DNA of 47,475 nucleotides from Leptolyngbyaceae cyanobacterium SM1_4_3 (GCA_012031415.1 JAAUTN010000012.1:1-47475), one strand, 5' to 3'. Positions 9,748 through 18,323 are shown, counted from the first letter of the stretch. Made by a program: numbers and translations. Notes: a model not told the origin generated them from the sequence alone.

Positions 9748-9778
9748 AGAGACATACGCGATGTGTGTCTCTTTTTTT
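9748..9778 (+). terminator. Rho-independent terminator
   Basis: AGAGACATA and TGTGTCTCT pair (one G-U) around a short loop, followed by seven T. It should end transcription from the ferritin-like gene before the HlyD gene. Confidence 0.8.
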
Positions 9779-9915
9779 GATTTTTGCAGGACTTACGCTT
9801 TTCGGGAAATTTACTGGAAGAATTGGGAAATCTGGGATGAAGAAAGCGGTCTATCTCCGGGATAGCCACTAGGATTAAAACGTCAGAAAATCTGTTTGAA
9901 CGAGATTGCTTAGAT

Positions 9916-11289
9916 ATGGACTCTTCTCATCCGACTTCCGCCGCTCAAACTCGCCAGACCCGACAGCAGTTTGTCAACCCTGAAGATTACCTGTCCTACG
10001 AGTTAGGCAAAGCAGTTCGCCAGTTGCCGCCGCTCTACACGCGGCTGCTAGCCGGAAGTATCACGATTTTGGTGGCAGGGGCGATCGCCTGGGCGCATTT
10101 CAGCAAAGTAGATGAGGTAGCGGTTGCTCAGGGAGAACTGATTCCTTCTACTCAGGTGCGTCCGGTGCGATCGCTTGAAGGAGGCGTAATTCGCGAAATC
10201 AAAGTCCAGGAGGGCGATGAAGTGAAGCAGGGAGACATTCTGGTTGAGCAAGATCCTACCCTGTCTCAGGCAGAAGTCGATCGCCTGCGATCGAATGCAG
10301 AACTCGTTCGTCAGGATATTGCTCGGCTGGAGGCAGAGCGGGCAGGCGAAACAGCAACAGGTAATGCCGTTCAGGATCAGCTATTGGCAGCTAGACTGCG
10401 GGACTTTGATACTCGTCGGGGGGCGGCGATCGCCGACGCAAATCGTCAAGCAGCAGCAGTGAATGAAGCCCGATCTCAACTGGCTCGACTGCAAGAAAAC
10501 TTGATCAACGCTAGAGAAACACTGGACAACGCTCGCGAACGAGAAGCCAGCCTGCGTGATTTAGTAGATGGAGCCGTTCCTCGATTTGACTACCTGGAAG
10601 CTAAAGATCGGCTGACTGAGGCTCAGGATCGAGTTGCCTCGCTGGGGCAAGAGATCGCAGGTCAAGAGCAAGCCATTCAACAAGCCCAGCAAGCCTACCA
10701 ATCTGCCCAGCAGACTGCCGAAAGTCTGACATCCCAGCGGCGCAGCGAGATTTTAACTCAACTCACCCAGCGCCAGGAAGAACTGTCAAACATTGAAGGA
10801 CAGTTGAACGAAGCTGACATTAGAAAGGATGGACAAACTATTCGTGCGCCTATTTCCGGCAGAATTTACAACGTCGAAACGACTTTAGCAGAACGCACCA
10901 TTGAACCCGGTGAAGAAATACTGTCTATCTTGCCCGATGGTGAAGACCTGATGCTAGAAGTGAAGGTTTTGAATCGAGACATCGGCTTTATTGAGGCAGG
11001 AATGCGGGCAAAAATTAAAGTTGCAACCTTCCCCTTTCAAGAATTTGGCACGATTGAAGGCGAAGTGATGCGGGTTAGCCCTAATGCCACCCTGGATGAA
11101 GACCTGGGATTAGTTTTTGCCACACAGGTAAAGCTGAGCCGCACGTCTGTCGCCGTTCAGGGTAAGCCTGTCGAGTTGGTTCCTGGTATGGCCGCTACCG
11201 CTGAAATTGTGACTCGACAAAAATCGATCCTGACGTTTTTGATTGAGCCTGTTACCCGGCGCTTTGACGAAGCGTTTTCAACCCGTTGA
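9916..11289 (+). CDS. HlyD-family periplasmic adaptor protein
   Basis: 457-residue membrane fusion protein linking an inner-membrane exporter to an outer-membrane channel. Order: short cytoplasmic tail, one membrane helix (residues 43-62, RLLAGSITILVAGAIAW), first half of the lipoyl/barrel-sandwich motif (VRSLEGGVIREIKVQEGDEV), a long alpha-helical coiled-coil region (about 110-305, rich in Gln, Ala and Glu), the second lipoyl half (IRAPISGRIYNVETTLAERT), and a beta-barrel part ending at VELVPGMAATAEIVT. No ABC exporter or TolC gene is adjacent. The convergent neighbour is a GH9 cellulase, and a cellulose synthase lies upstream, so a role in cellulose export is plausible, but a general type I secretion adaptor is the safe call. 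Confidence 0.9.
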   Translation: MDSSHPTSAAQTRQTRQQFVNPEDYLSYELGKAVRQLPPLYTRLLAGSITILVAGAIAWAHFSKVDEVAVAQGELIPSTQVRPVRSLEGGVIREIKVQEGDEVKQGDILVEQDPTLSQAEVDRLRSNAELVRQDIARLEAERAGETATGNAVQDQLLAARLRDFDTRRGAAIADANRQAAAVNEARSQLARLQENLINARETLDNAREREASLRDLVDGAVPRFDYLEAKDRLTEAQDRVASLGQEIAGQEQAIQQAQQAYQSAQQTAESLTSQRRSEILTQLTQRQEELSNIEGQLNEADIRKDGQTIRAPISGRIYNVETTLAERTIEPGEEILSILPDGEDLMLEVKVLNRDIGFIEAGMRAKIKVATFPFQEFGTIEGEVMRVSPNATLDEDLGLVFATQVKLSRTSVAVQGKPVELVPGMAATAEIVTRQKSILTFLIEPVTRRFDEAFSTR

Positions 11290-11290
11290 G

Positions 11291-11395
11291 GATATAGCTG
11301 TAGTCAGCTAGGTCAGGGCAAGGACATTTTGGTGCAGCGGCTCCGCCGCTGCACCAAAATGTCCTAATCAATATGGCTACGGCTATAGTCGCTAG
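11291..11395. repeat. Long nested hairpin between HlyD and cellulase genes
   Basis: The core at 11321-11365 has perfect 21-bp arms (start AGGACATTTTGGTGCAGCGG) around a 3-nt loop TCC. Outside it, GATATAGCTGTAG and CTACGGCTATAGTC form a second imperfect inverted repeat. It lies between convergent genes and could end both transcripts, yet its length and outer repeat suggest a mobile palindromic element. Confidence 0.65.
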
Positions 11396-11411
11396 GCTGG
11401 TCTATGACCTG

Positions 11412-13580
11412 TCAAAGAATGCCAGGGTTAACCGTGATTCCAGGCAGGCTATTAAGTTGCGCGTCACTCAAGGGGTTGCCGCCAAAGTTGCTGTACATTC
11501 GAGCCAGGGCACCCGTCAAAGCGGCGTTGTAGTCAAGGGCAACTTCGTTAGTGATGTAGTCGGTGCGGCTATCTATATAGCTAGCATCATCGAGTTTGGA
11601 TGGCCCACCCACCAGTGCGCCATAAAGGACATGGCGATTGTTGTCTGGATTGTCCTTAGTGCTGGTGCCGGAAGCTCCTCGGTGATGAGGGTTTTGCGGA
11701 TATTTCTCCCCAAAACCCACCAGGTAGCTGATGTTGTTAGGGTTGACTCCCAGGATGTAGTCAATTTGAGATTCGGCAAAGTTAGAGTAGCGATCGCCCA
11801 CATCCTCAACCCTATCGCTGTAGATCCCGGCTAAAAAAGCTGTATTTGCACTGTAGCGGAGAGATCCCCATAGAGGTTCAGATTCCCGTGTGGGTGGCAT
11901 GGCTAGTCCACCCTGAGTGTGTCGGACGCTGCCACCTTCGTCAGCCCAGTCGTCAAGCCAAGCCTTGATCTCGTTTTTGTATGTTGTATTGTCTGTTTCT
12001 TGGGCTAAAAGAACAGCAGCACCATAAGATTTGGTGTTCCAATCGTGAGTCCAATCTGGGCCGATGCCCTGGTATGTTTTTTCCGCCTTGCTTAAATAAG
12101 TTTCGTTGCCCGTTGCTTTGTATAGCCAGACCGCGCTCCAGGTTAACTCGTCAATAAAGCCATTGGATTCGTAGAACTCTCTGGCATCAAGAATAGAGTC
12201 AGAGTACTTGGCACGATAGGTATCAGCAAATTCAAAAAGCTGAACTGCATTTTTGAGCAGGCGATCAGCGTAGGCGGGGTCAGTAGAGCGGAAGACGATT
12301 GAAGCAGCAGCGAGGGCAGCGGCAGCTTCACCTGCCAGATCAGAACCGGGGTTTTGGCGATCGATTTTGTAGGCAGGGCGAGGCATGGACATTGCCTCTG
12401 GTTTTCCCCAGTAGCTGTGGTCAAGTTCACCATTACCCACTTGTCCCCAGAATTGCTGAGTGCCCTCTTCATTGGCGATGTGTGCCTTGAGAATGTAGTC
12501 TGTTCCCCAGCGGATTGCGTCTAGCGCCTCATCCAGTTGTCCGCTCTTCTGATAGGCATTGCGATATTCGATTACACCCCAACTGAGCAGTGTCATGGAA
12601 CTGGCCATAGGCAACCCAAACTTGACGTGATCGCCTGCGTCGTGATAGCCACCCGTCAGGTCAACTCCAACGTCAGCACCGTCGGTGAGTCCAGAGTCGC
12701 CGCGCCACTCAATCCGATTGCTGGGCAGATCACCAGAACGCTGGGCTTCGTAGAACAGGAAAGACTTTTGCAGGGCTTTGCCGTAGTGAAGTGCGGGAGC
12801 GGGCAGATTGATCTGGAAGCTGCCGATCGTTCTGGCAACGGCGGCGTTACCGCTGCTGTTTTTAACCTGGTTAGCCTGTAGCGCTAGGGTGTAGGTGCCG
12901 TTATCGGAGTGATTCCAGCTACCGCTAGCAGTCTTAATTCGGTAGGTTGCGGTGCGAGAGGTGCCTCCAGCGGGGCTGACGCTGACGAGTGTGGCAAACT
13001 GCCTAAATCCGTTTGCACTTGTAACTAGAATGTCTCTCGAATCAAGGGTGGAGATGTTGAGTCCGCTCTGGTCAGTGTAGGTGATTTGAAAATCGGCGGT
13101 GTTGCTGTTTGGGGCGATCGCCGGAGGCTGAAAAGCCTTAACCGTTGGAACTTGTATTGCCACCCGCAAGTAGCCCAGACTTCCCCTCCTGACTAAATTT
13201 TTGCTGGAGTCGTTGACCGTTCCAGTTAATGCAATCCTGTAAACACCATTGTCTGTATGATCCCAGATGCCACCCAGAGCGTTAATGCGATAGGTGGCGA
13301 TCGCCACCTGATCTGCATGGCGATAGCTAACGGAAGACAACGTAGCAAACTGGTTAAACCCCTTTGGGCCCGTTACCAAAATGTCTCTTCCACTAAGACT
13401 AGACCGATCTAGCCTGTGGTTATCCCGATAAATCAACGTAAACAGTTGAGACTTGCCGCCAGCCCGAATCAGAGTAGGGATAGAAGCAAGCGTTCCTATC
13501 GGCAATGAACGATCTGTTTGATTGGTCTTCGTAATAGCAGAGCGAACTGCGTTAGACCGATTTTGTTTGCTAGGTGACAT
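11412..13580 (-). CDS. Glycoside hydrolase family 9 cellulase with two N-terminal beta domains
   Basis: About 722 residues from the ATG at 13580 (a GTG at 13646 would add 22). The GH9 domain fills the C-terminal ~440 residues: GGYHDAGDHVKFGLPMA with the catalytic-base aspartates, NPHHRGASG, and DYITNEVALDYNAALTGALA with the catalytic-acid Glu. It should cleave beta-1,4-glucan. Upstream are two similar ~120-residue repeats (GRDILVTGPKGFNQFATL and SRDILVTSANGFRQFATL, each followed by ATYRI, W.HxDNG and Y.[I/L]AL), likely Ig-like beta-sandwiches. No hydrophobic signal peptide is visible in either start version, so export may be non-Sec, for example through an HlyD-type machine. Convergent with the HlyD gene; cellulose synthase nearby suggests polymer release or remodelling rather than feeding. 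Confidence 0.92.
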   Translation of the reverse strand: MSPSKQNRSNAVRSAITKTNQTDRSLPIGTLASIPTLIRAGGKSQLFTLIYRDNHRLDRSSLSGRDILVTGPKGFNQFATLSSVSYRHADQVAIATYRINALGGIWDHTDNGVYRIALTGTVNDSSKNLVRRGSLGYLRVAIQVPTVKAFQPPAIAPNSNTADFQITYTDQSGLNISTLDSRDILVTSANGFRQFATLVSVSPAGGTSRTATYRIKTASGSWNHSDNGTYTLALQANQVKNSSGNAAVARTIGSFQINLPAPALHYGKALQKSFLFYEAQRSGDLPSNRIEWRGDSGLTDGADVGVDLTGGYHDAGDHVKFGLPMASSMTLLSWGVIEYRNAYQKSGQLDEALDAIRWGTDYILKAHIANEEGTQQFWGQVGNGELDHSYWGKPEAMSMPRPAYKIDRQNPGSDLAGEAAAALAAASIVFRSTDPAYADRLLKNAVQLFEFADTYRAKYSDSILDAREFYESNGFIDELTWSAVWLYKATGNETYLSKAEKTYQGIGPDWTHDWNTKSYGAAVLLAQETDNTTYKNEIKAWLDDWADEGGSVRHTQGGLAMPPTRESEPLWGSLRYSANTAFLAGIYSDRVEDVGDRYSNFAESQIDYILGVNPNNISYLVGFGEKYPQNPHHRGASGTSTKDNPDNNRHVLYGALVGGPSKLDDASYIDSRTDYITNEVALDYNAALTGALARMYSNFGGNPLSDAQLNSLPGITVNPGIL

Positions 13581-13830
13581 GGGGTGAGTGAGTGAGAGTG
13601 ACCAGCGAAAACCCAGCTTACCTTCGCAAGCTGTAATATTTAGCACAAAGACTTAGAACATAGCTCAAACTTTTTGACCAATACACCCCTATATCCAAAG
13701 TGCCCAGCAGTTCTTTGGAATATGAGAAACTCCCAGTAAGGCGTTGCTTCTACAAGTCGGAAGATTATTTGGCTAAGCAAAACTTCCAGAACTGATGCAA
13801 GTAGAGCGTAAAGCCAGGCATCGTCGCGTT

Positions 13831-13854
13831 AACAAGGGGCTTAAGCCCCTTGTT
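13831..13854. repeat. 24-bp perfect palindrome, copy 1
   Basis: AACAAGGGGCTT followed directly by its reverse complement. The 22-bp core ACAAGGGGCTTAAGCCCCTTG+T occurs again at 39840-39861 and 43315-43336, always between genes. A short dispersed palindromic repeat. Confidence 0.8.
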
Positions 13855-13945
13855 CTATAGAGGAATGCGTAAGTCCTGGCTGCTCAACTGAGGCACCAAG
13901 ATTAGTGTATTTTAAGCCACACTTAGCTGGACAAACACACGTAAT

Positions 13946-13978
13946 ATCCGTACTGGTTACACCTTAGTCAGTACGGAT
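13946..13978. repeat. Hairpin with perfect 10-bp arms
   Basis: ATCCGTACTG (13946-13955) and CAGTACGGAT (13969-13978) around 13 nt. No T-run; lies between the ends of the membrane microprotein gene and the GH9 upstream region. Could be a transcription stop or an operator. Confidence 0.45.
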
Positions 13979-14166
13979 AGATAGTTCCTGAATGCAAGAT
14001 AAAATTTATTGGTTCTTTAAGCAATCACTGCAAAAGCACCAGGCTTATGAAGCTTTAATAAAGCGTTAATGTTTAACGCGTCCAGAAGCAGTCAAGAATT
14101 AGATCATCGATTGAATAATTCACTGCAAAGTTTTCAATTGGACTGGTACTTCAGTTTTCTTGAGGC

Positions 14167-14289
14167 TTACTGAGCAATAAATCCAGTCAACAGTAGGGGC
14201 AGCAGCAACAGCGCAACAATAATTGCAGTGAGCGTAGCAGCGTCAACTTTAATCAGGTTTTTGTCTTCGTTGGGGTCTGAATTACTCAT
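14167..14289 (-). CDS. 40-residue single-pass membrane protein
   Basis: A small protein: MSNSDPNEDKNL, a short charged N-terminus, then one hydrophobic helix (LTAIIVALLLLPLLLTGFI) to the end. The start at 14289 is chosen because the upstream extension of the frame overlaps the preceding gene out of frame. It begins 22 bp after the stop of the Clp-fold protease on the same strand, so both are probably co-transcribed. I do not recognise the family; a regulatory or anchoring partner of the protease is an inference from position only. Confidence 0.6.
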   Translation of the reverse strand: MSNSDPNEDKNLIKVDAATLTAIIVALLLLPLLLTGFIAQ

Positions 14290-14311
14290 GTCACATCTCA
14301 AAAACAAATTC

Positions 14312-15193
14312 CTAACGGGGGGGTTGGGGTGAGGTGCCTCCAGGTTCTGGTAGGCGGGGGCGAGGTTCGTAGGGCATTGGAATGTATTGTACGCTGGGAC
14401 GACCCCCACCTGGTTGAGGATAGAGATCCATTAGCTGATAGATCAGGGTTGGCATCTCAGTGTTAATCGGCAAACCCATTTCCTTCGCTTCTTCGACCGT
14501 AATGGGATAGTCGTGGGTGACGCGCCCTGTTGTGATTGCTTCAATGATCGAATCTATTTTTTCAGGCGAAATTTTCCTCTTGGGAACGTCATCTTCCAGC
14601 AAAGTTCGGACAAAACGCTGGACTTGGGCGATCGCCTTCTGAGCAATATCTGCCATGATCAGCGTCTGGTCATCCACTTCCCCTATCGGTTTGTCTTGTT
14701 TGACTCGCAGAATGCTGGCGGCTGGAAAGTTGCCCAACTGCGGATCGACGGGCCCCAGCACTGCATTCTCATCCATCACAATCTCGTCAGATGCTAGAGC
14801 CAGCATTGTGCCGCCACTCATCGCATAGTGAGGCACAAACACCGTCACCTTAGAAGGATGGCGAATCAGCGCTCTAGCAATTTGCTCAGTCGCCAACACC
14901 AGTCCACCCGGCGTATGCAAGATTAGATCAATTGGAGTTCCTGGCGGAGTCAGGCGAATCGCCCGCAAAATTTGCTCTGAGTCTTCAATGCTGATAAAGC
15001 GTGAAAGGGGAATTCCTAATAGGCTAATCGACTCTTGACGGTGAATCAGCAAGATCACGCGGCCGCCCCGTCGCCGTTCAAATTCTTTGAGTGCCTGGAC
15101 GCGACGTAGCTCAATCGTTTGTCGCTGCCATGCAGGCTGAATTGAGGCAATCAGCAGCAAAATCCAGAAAATGTCAGAAAAATTAAAATTCAT
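14312..15193 (-). CDS. SDH-type Clp-fold membrane serine protease
   Basis: 293 residues. One N-terminal membrane helix (FSDIFWILLLIASIQPAW) is followed by a ClpP/crotonase-fold domain: IDLILHTPGGLVLATEQIARAL is the oxyanion-hole strand-helix, HYAMSGGTMLALASD carries the likely nucleophile Ser in SGGT, and MDENAVLGPVDPQLG follows as in SppA-like proteases. The family (SDH_protease, PF01972 as I recall) uses a Ser-Asp-His-type site; I can place the Ser but not the other two with certainty. The C-terminus is Pro-rich. Probably cleaves membrane or periplasmic-side peptides. Followed by the 40-residue membrane protein. Confidence 0.85.
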   Translation of the reverse strand: MNFNFSDIFWILLLIASIQPAWQRQTIELRRVQALKEFERRRGGRVILLIHRQESISLLGIPLSRFISIEDSEQILRAIRLTPPGTPIDLILHTPGGLVLATEQIARALIRHPSKVTVFVPHYAMSGGTMLALASDEIVMDENAVLGPVDPQLGNFPAASILRVKQDKPIGEVDDQTLIMADIAQKAIAQVQRFVRTLLEDDVPKRKISPEKIDSIIEAITTGRVTHDYPITVEEAKEMGLPINTEMPTLIYQLMDLYPQPGGGRPSVQYIPMPYEPRPRLPEPGGTSPQPPR

Positions 15194-15354
15194 GGAGGCA
15201 GAAGTAGAGTTGAAGGTTGATTGCGATAGCTGTTACAAGTGATATTGCGATAGCTGTTACAAGTAATTAGGACTTACACAGATAGTTAGCTAGAGATTTT
15301 GGCTCAAAAACTGAAACTCCCTGAATTAGGAAATTAGGTTATTTCAGGTACTTC

Positions 15355-15506
15355 CTGAGAGGTTGTTTGAAAAGTAGCTAACGTCCCCTGCAAGGGCGTA
15401 GCATTCGGCAGGTAGACTTTAGAACAACCCAAAATCTTTGCCCGAATGCCACGCCCCTACAGACTTTTGGGTTACAGATTAGACTTCTCAAACATCCTCT
15501 GAGCAG
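15355..15506 (+). mobile_element. MITE-like element, family C, copy 1
   Basis: Ends CTGAGAGGTTGTTTGAAAAG and (reverse complement) CTCAGAGGATGTTTGAGAAG form terminal inverted repeats; inside, AGGGCGTAGCATTCGG and CCCGAATGCCACGCCC form a second pair. Related sequences lie at 22771-22894 (opposite orientation, one end lost) and 23649-23794. No coding capacity. Confidence 0.75.
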
Positions 15507-15573
15507 TTTCAACTGATTTTAGCTCTGAGCTAGAAAATTTCTCCTCTAGCAAACGGTGTACTAGTTTAGCGAT

Positions 15574-15684
15574 CTAGTACTGCGTCACCACTAAAAATTA
15601 GGGCTGGTAGTCAGTGCTTTAGCGCTGAAGCGCTAACTACGAGCCAAAGCATTCCCCTGAAATTAAGCGGTGACTCTGCACTAG
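15574..15684. mobile_element. MITE-like element with inner palindrome
   Basis: About 30-bp imperfect terminal inverted repeats: CTAGTACTGCGTCACC at the left and, reverse complemented, CTAGTGCAGAGTCACC at the right. In the middle, GTAGTCAGTGCTTTAGCGC and AGCGCTAACTAC make a hairpin. Single copy in the window. Confidence 0.65.
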
Positions 15685-15724
15685 TTACTATTTAAAGACT
15701 TCACCGTTGTCTCAGTTTTAAGCC

Positions 15725-15935
15725 GTAAATGGGTTCCATCACGCCAGAAATAGGTTCTATCACGTCAGAAATAGGTTTTGTCGCACCAGAAATAGGTTTT
15801 GTCGCGCCAGAAATAGGTTTTGTCGCGCCAGAAATAGGTTTTGTCCTGCCGAAAAGGGATTCTGTTGTGTCGTAAATAGGTTTCGTCATACCGTAGATCG
15901 GTTTTGTCTTGCTAGAAGTAGGTTTTGCCGTGTGG
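15725..15935. repeat. 21-bp tandem array (array 1)
   Basis: About ten units of 21 bp with consensus close to AGAAATAGGTTTTGTCGCGCC. The central three or four units are nearly identical and the flanking ones diverged. Because 21 is a multiple of three the minus strand stays open and would read repeats of TKPISGA, but there is no start signal or recognisable domain, so I treat it as a minisatellite. Confidence 0.75.
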
Positions 15936-16063
15936 GTAAGTCAAGTCAGGACTTAAAGCGCTTAGGCTTTGCAGTTTCTCGAAGCAGTCGCAGACCTTAA
16001 CCCGTTGACGGGTCACAAATGACTCGTGACTAATCTATGTGCTGACTTTGAGCATCAGCGTTT

Positions 16064-17878
16064 ATGATGCAAAGAAGTTCCGTTAAACCGATCTGTCTCA
16101 TGATTTTTGCTGTGTGGTCAAGAATTTCCCGGCAAATGCTGGTGGTATTGGCGGTGTTGGCGATCGCCCTCAGCTCATGCAGCCTCGATCGCTTCAAAGC
16201 CGAAGCTACTCAGGTGCCTCAAATGGTTGCCGCTGTCGGCACCGATCCCGCAACCTTTAACTATGCGCTCAATCAGTCATCTCCTAATGTGTTTGGCTAC
16301 ATCTACGAGGGCTTGATTACTATTGATGGCATGACCGGAGAAATTATTCCGGCCCAGGCAGAATCATGGGAAGTCTCAGACGACAACCTGCGAATTACAT
16401 TTACCTTGCGCGAAGGGTTGAAGTGGTCAGACGGGGAACCGTTGACAGCAGATGATGTAATTTTTAGCTTCAATGACGTTTACCTGAACGAAGAAATTCC
16501 GGCTCCCTCGCGAGATGTGCTGCGAATTGGTGAAAGTGGGGCACTGCCAACGGTGAGGAAAGTGGGCGATCGCCAAATCGAATTTGTCTCTCCTGAACCC
16601 TTTGCCCCCCTGCTGCTTTATGGCGGTGGCGCACCCATTTTGCCCGCCCACAAACTCCGTGAAGCCGTTGCCACAAAAAATTCAGCCGGGGAACCACTAT
16701 TTCTCTCCACCTGGAGTACAGGCACCGACCCCAGAGAAATCGTTGGCAACGGCCCCTACGTCATGGTGAGCTACTCTCCCGCTGAGCGAGTCGTGATGCG
16801 TCGTAACCCCCACTACTGGCAGCAAGATCAGCAAGGCAATCCCAAACCCTACATTGAACGATTCGTCTGGCAAATCATCGAAAACACCGACACTGCCCTA
16901 CTTGACTTTCGCTCTGGTGGCTCCGACCTAATTGAAATCTCTTCCGCCACCTTTCAACTGCTCAAAAAAGAGGAGCAGCGCGGCAATTTCAGCATTTATG
17001 AAGGCGGCCCGGATACTGGCACTCTGTTTATGTGCTTTAACCTCAACAAAGCCAGCCGTAATGGTCAGCCATTGGTCGATCCGATTAAGTCACGCTGGTT
17101 CAATACGCTGGAGTTTCGCCAAGCGGTAGCCCATGCGATTAATCGTCCTGCGATGATCAACAACATTTTTTTGGGGTTGGGTGAACCGCAACACTCTCCC
17201 ATTCCAGTACAAAGTCCTTATTATCTGTCGCCCGAAGAGGGCTTAAAGACTTACGATTACAATTTTGATCAAGCTAAAGAACTGCTGACCAGCGCTGGAT
17301 TTCAGTACAGCCCAAACGGTGAACTGCTAGATGCCGATGGCAACCGCGTCCGCTTTACCCTGTTAACTAACTCTGGTGGCAGACGCATTGCCACTATTGG
17401 CGCACAAATTAAGCAGGACTTAGAAAAAATCGGCATTCAGGCTGACTTTCAGCCAATTGACTTCAACACATTAATTAACCGCCTCGGCAATACTTTTGAG
17501 TGGGATGCCTATCTGGGCGGCTTCACAGGCGGACTTGAGCCGCACGGGGCCGCTACAATTTGGGCACTGGACGGTGGGCTGCACACCTTCAACCAGGCTC
17601 CAACTGCTGGACAGCCTTCTATTGATGGGCAGGAGTTTGCCGACTGGGAACGACAAATTGCTGAGCTTTATGTGAGAGGAGCGCAGATTTTAGATGAAGC
17701 AGGGCGACGAGAAGTTTATGCTCAGGCACAACAGCTAATTCAGGAAAACTTGCCGTTCATCTATCTGGTTAGCTCCTTAGACCTGGCTGCCATTCGCAAT
17801 AGCGTTCAAGGCATAGAATATTCTTCTTTAAGCGGGCCGTTGTGGAATTTGCCCGATCTGCGGGTCGCAGAGGATTAG
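16064..17878 (+). CDS. ABC transporter substrate-binding lipoprotein (oligopeptide/nickel type, SBP family 5)
   Basis: Up to 604 residues. Lipoprotein signal ends in LAIALSSC; the stretch before it is long from the first ATG, so an internal start (16100 or 16136) is possible. The mature part follows the DppA/OppA pattern: VPQMVAAVGTDPATFNYALN, YEGLITID, LREGLKWSDGEPLTADDVIFSF, GNGPYVMVSY, FRQAVAHAINRPAMINNIF, GLGEPQHSPIP and EAGRREVYAQAQQLIQENLP. It should capture a peptide-like ligand for an ABC importer. No permease or ATPase gene of that type is adjacent, so it must use components encoded elsewhere. Confidence 0.92.
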   Translation: MMQRSSVKPICLMIFAVWSRISRQMLVVLAVLAIALSSCSLDRFKAEATQVPQMVAAVGTDPATFNYALNQSSPNVFGYIYEGLITIDGMTGEIIPAQAESWEVSDDNLRITFTLREGLKWSDGEPLTADDVIFSFNDVYLNEEIPAPSRDVLRIGESGALPTVRKVGDRQIEFVSPEPFAPLLLYGGGAPILPAHKLREAVATKNSAGEPLFLSTWSTGTDPREIVGNGPYVMVSYSPAERVVMRRNPHYWQQDQQGNPKPYIERFVWQIIENTDTALLDFRSGGSDLIEISSATFQLLKKEEQRGNFSIYEGGPDTGTLFMCFNLNKASRNGQPLVDPIKSRWFNTLEFRQAVAHAINRPAMINNIFLGLGEPQHSPIPVQSPYYLSPEEGLKTYDYNFDQAKELLTSAGFQYSPNGELLDADGNRVRFTLLTNSGGRRIATIGAQIKQDLEKIGIQADFQPIDFNTLINRLGNTFEWDAYLGGFTGGLEPHGAATIWALDGGLHTFNQAPTAGQPSIDGQEFADWERQIAELYVRGAQILDEAGRREVYAQAQQLIQENLPFIYLVSSLDLAAIRNSVQGIEYSSLSGPLWNLPDLRVAED

Positions 17879-17942
17879 CTTAGTCCCCGTTAAAGCTGGG
17901 CTAGGATTGGGTTAGCCGTGTTAATTGATCGAGAGTGTGTTG

Positions 17943-18296
17943 ATGTCTGAATGTCCCCGCTGTCATCAGCCGATTGATGTGCAGGCGATCGCCTGTCCCC
18001 ACTGCCGTCTGCCGCTTAAAGCCTTTGGACATCCTGGCATTCCCCTACATCGTGCTGCCGGGGAGGACTATCTCTGTGCAACTTGCCTTTACCACGTTGA
18101 TGACACCTGTAACTTTCCCCAACGCCCTTACGCCAAAGAATGTACCCTTTACGTCAATTCGTCTCAGCAAAATTCAACCACACTATACAAACCCAGACGG
18201 ACATATTTAGCAAAAAACTGGCTCAGCCGTAATGCCGTTTGGCTTATTCTAGGAGCGCTCTTGCTAGTCAGTATTCTGGTCGCTTTGATGCCTTGA
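17943..18296 (+). CDS. Small zinc-ribbon membrane protein
   Basis: 117 residues from MSECPRCHQPID. CPRC and CPHC form an N-terminal zinc ribbon; CATCLYHVDDTCNFPQ with YAKECTLY adds further Cys pairs that could bind a second metal. A C-terminal hydrophobic helix (AVWLILGALLLVSILVALM) anchors it, ribbon side probably cytoplasmic. The earlier ATG at 17925 lacks a better ribosome binding site and delays the ribbon. Function unknown. It follows the substrate-binding gene by 64 bp on the same strand and may share its transcript. Confidence 0.75.
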   Translation: MSECPRCHQPIDVQAIACPHCRLPLKAFGHPGIPLHRAAGEDYLCATCLYHVDDTCNFPQRPYAKECTLYVNSSQQNSTTLYKPRRTYLAKNWLSRNAVWLILGALLLVSILVALMP

Positions 18297-18323
18297 TTGG
18301 GCTGTTTCGATGCGGTAATGGCG

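Larger units (their letters stand above)
13581..14166. other. Intergenic region upstream of the GH9 gene
   Basis: About 590 bp without a supported gene. It contains the 24-bp palindrome at 13831-13854 and a perfect 10-bp-arm hairpin at 13946-13978. The cellulase promoter should lie in its left part. Confidence 0.5.
15194..16063. other. 870-bp intergenic region packed with repeats
   Basis: No gene supported. In order: a 24-bp-period direct repeat (15220-15240 and 15244-15264, ATTGCGATAGCTGTTACAAG), a MITE-like element (15355-15506), a second one of another family (15574-15684), a 21-bp tandem array (about 15725-15935), and at 15964-15998 a degenerate relative of the palindrome seen at 26946 and 47321. 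Confidence 0.7.

Noticed and set aside
11373-11834. 153-codon plus-strand frame opposite the GH9 gene
   Set aside because: Antisense shadow of a well-supported catalytic domain.
15220-15264. Two copies of ATTGCGATAGCTGTTACAAG as a regulatory operator
   Set aside because: A simple 24-bp-period duplication near the protease start; no symmetry or known motif to support an operator.
15701-15889. 62-codon minus-strand frame of TKPISGA repeats
   Set aside because: Explained by the 21-bp minisatellite; no start signal.
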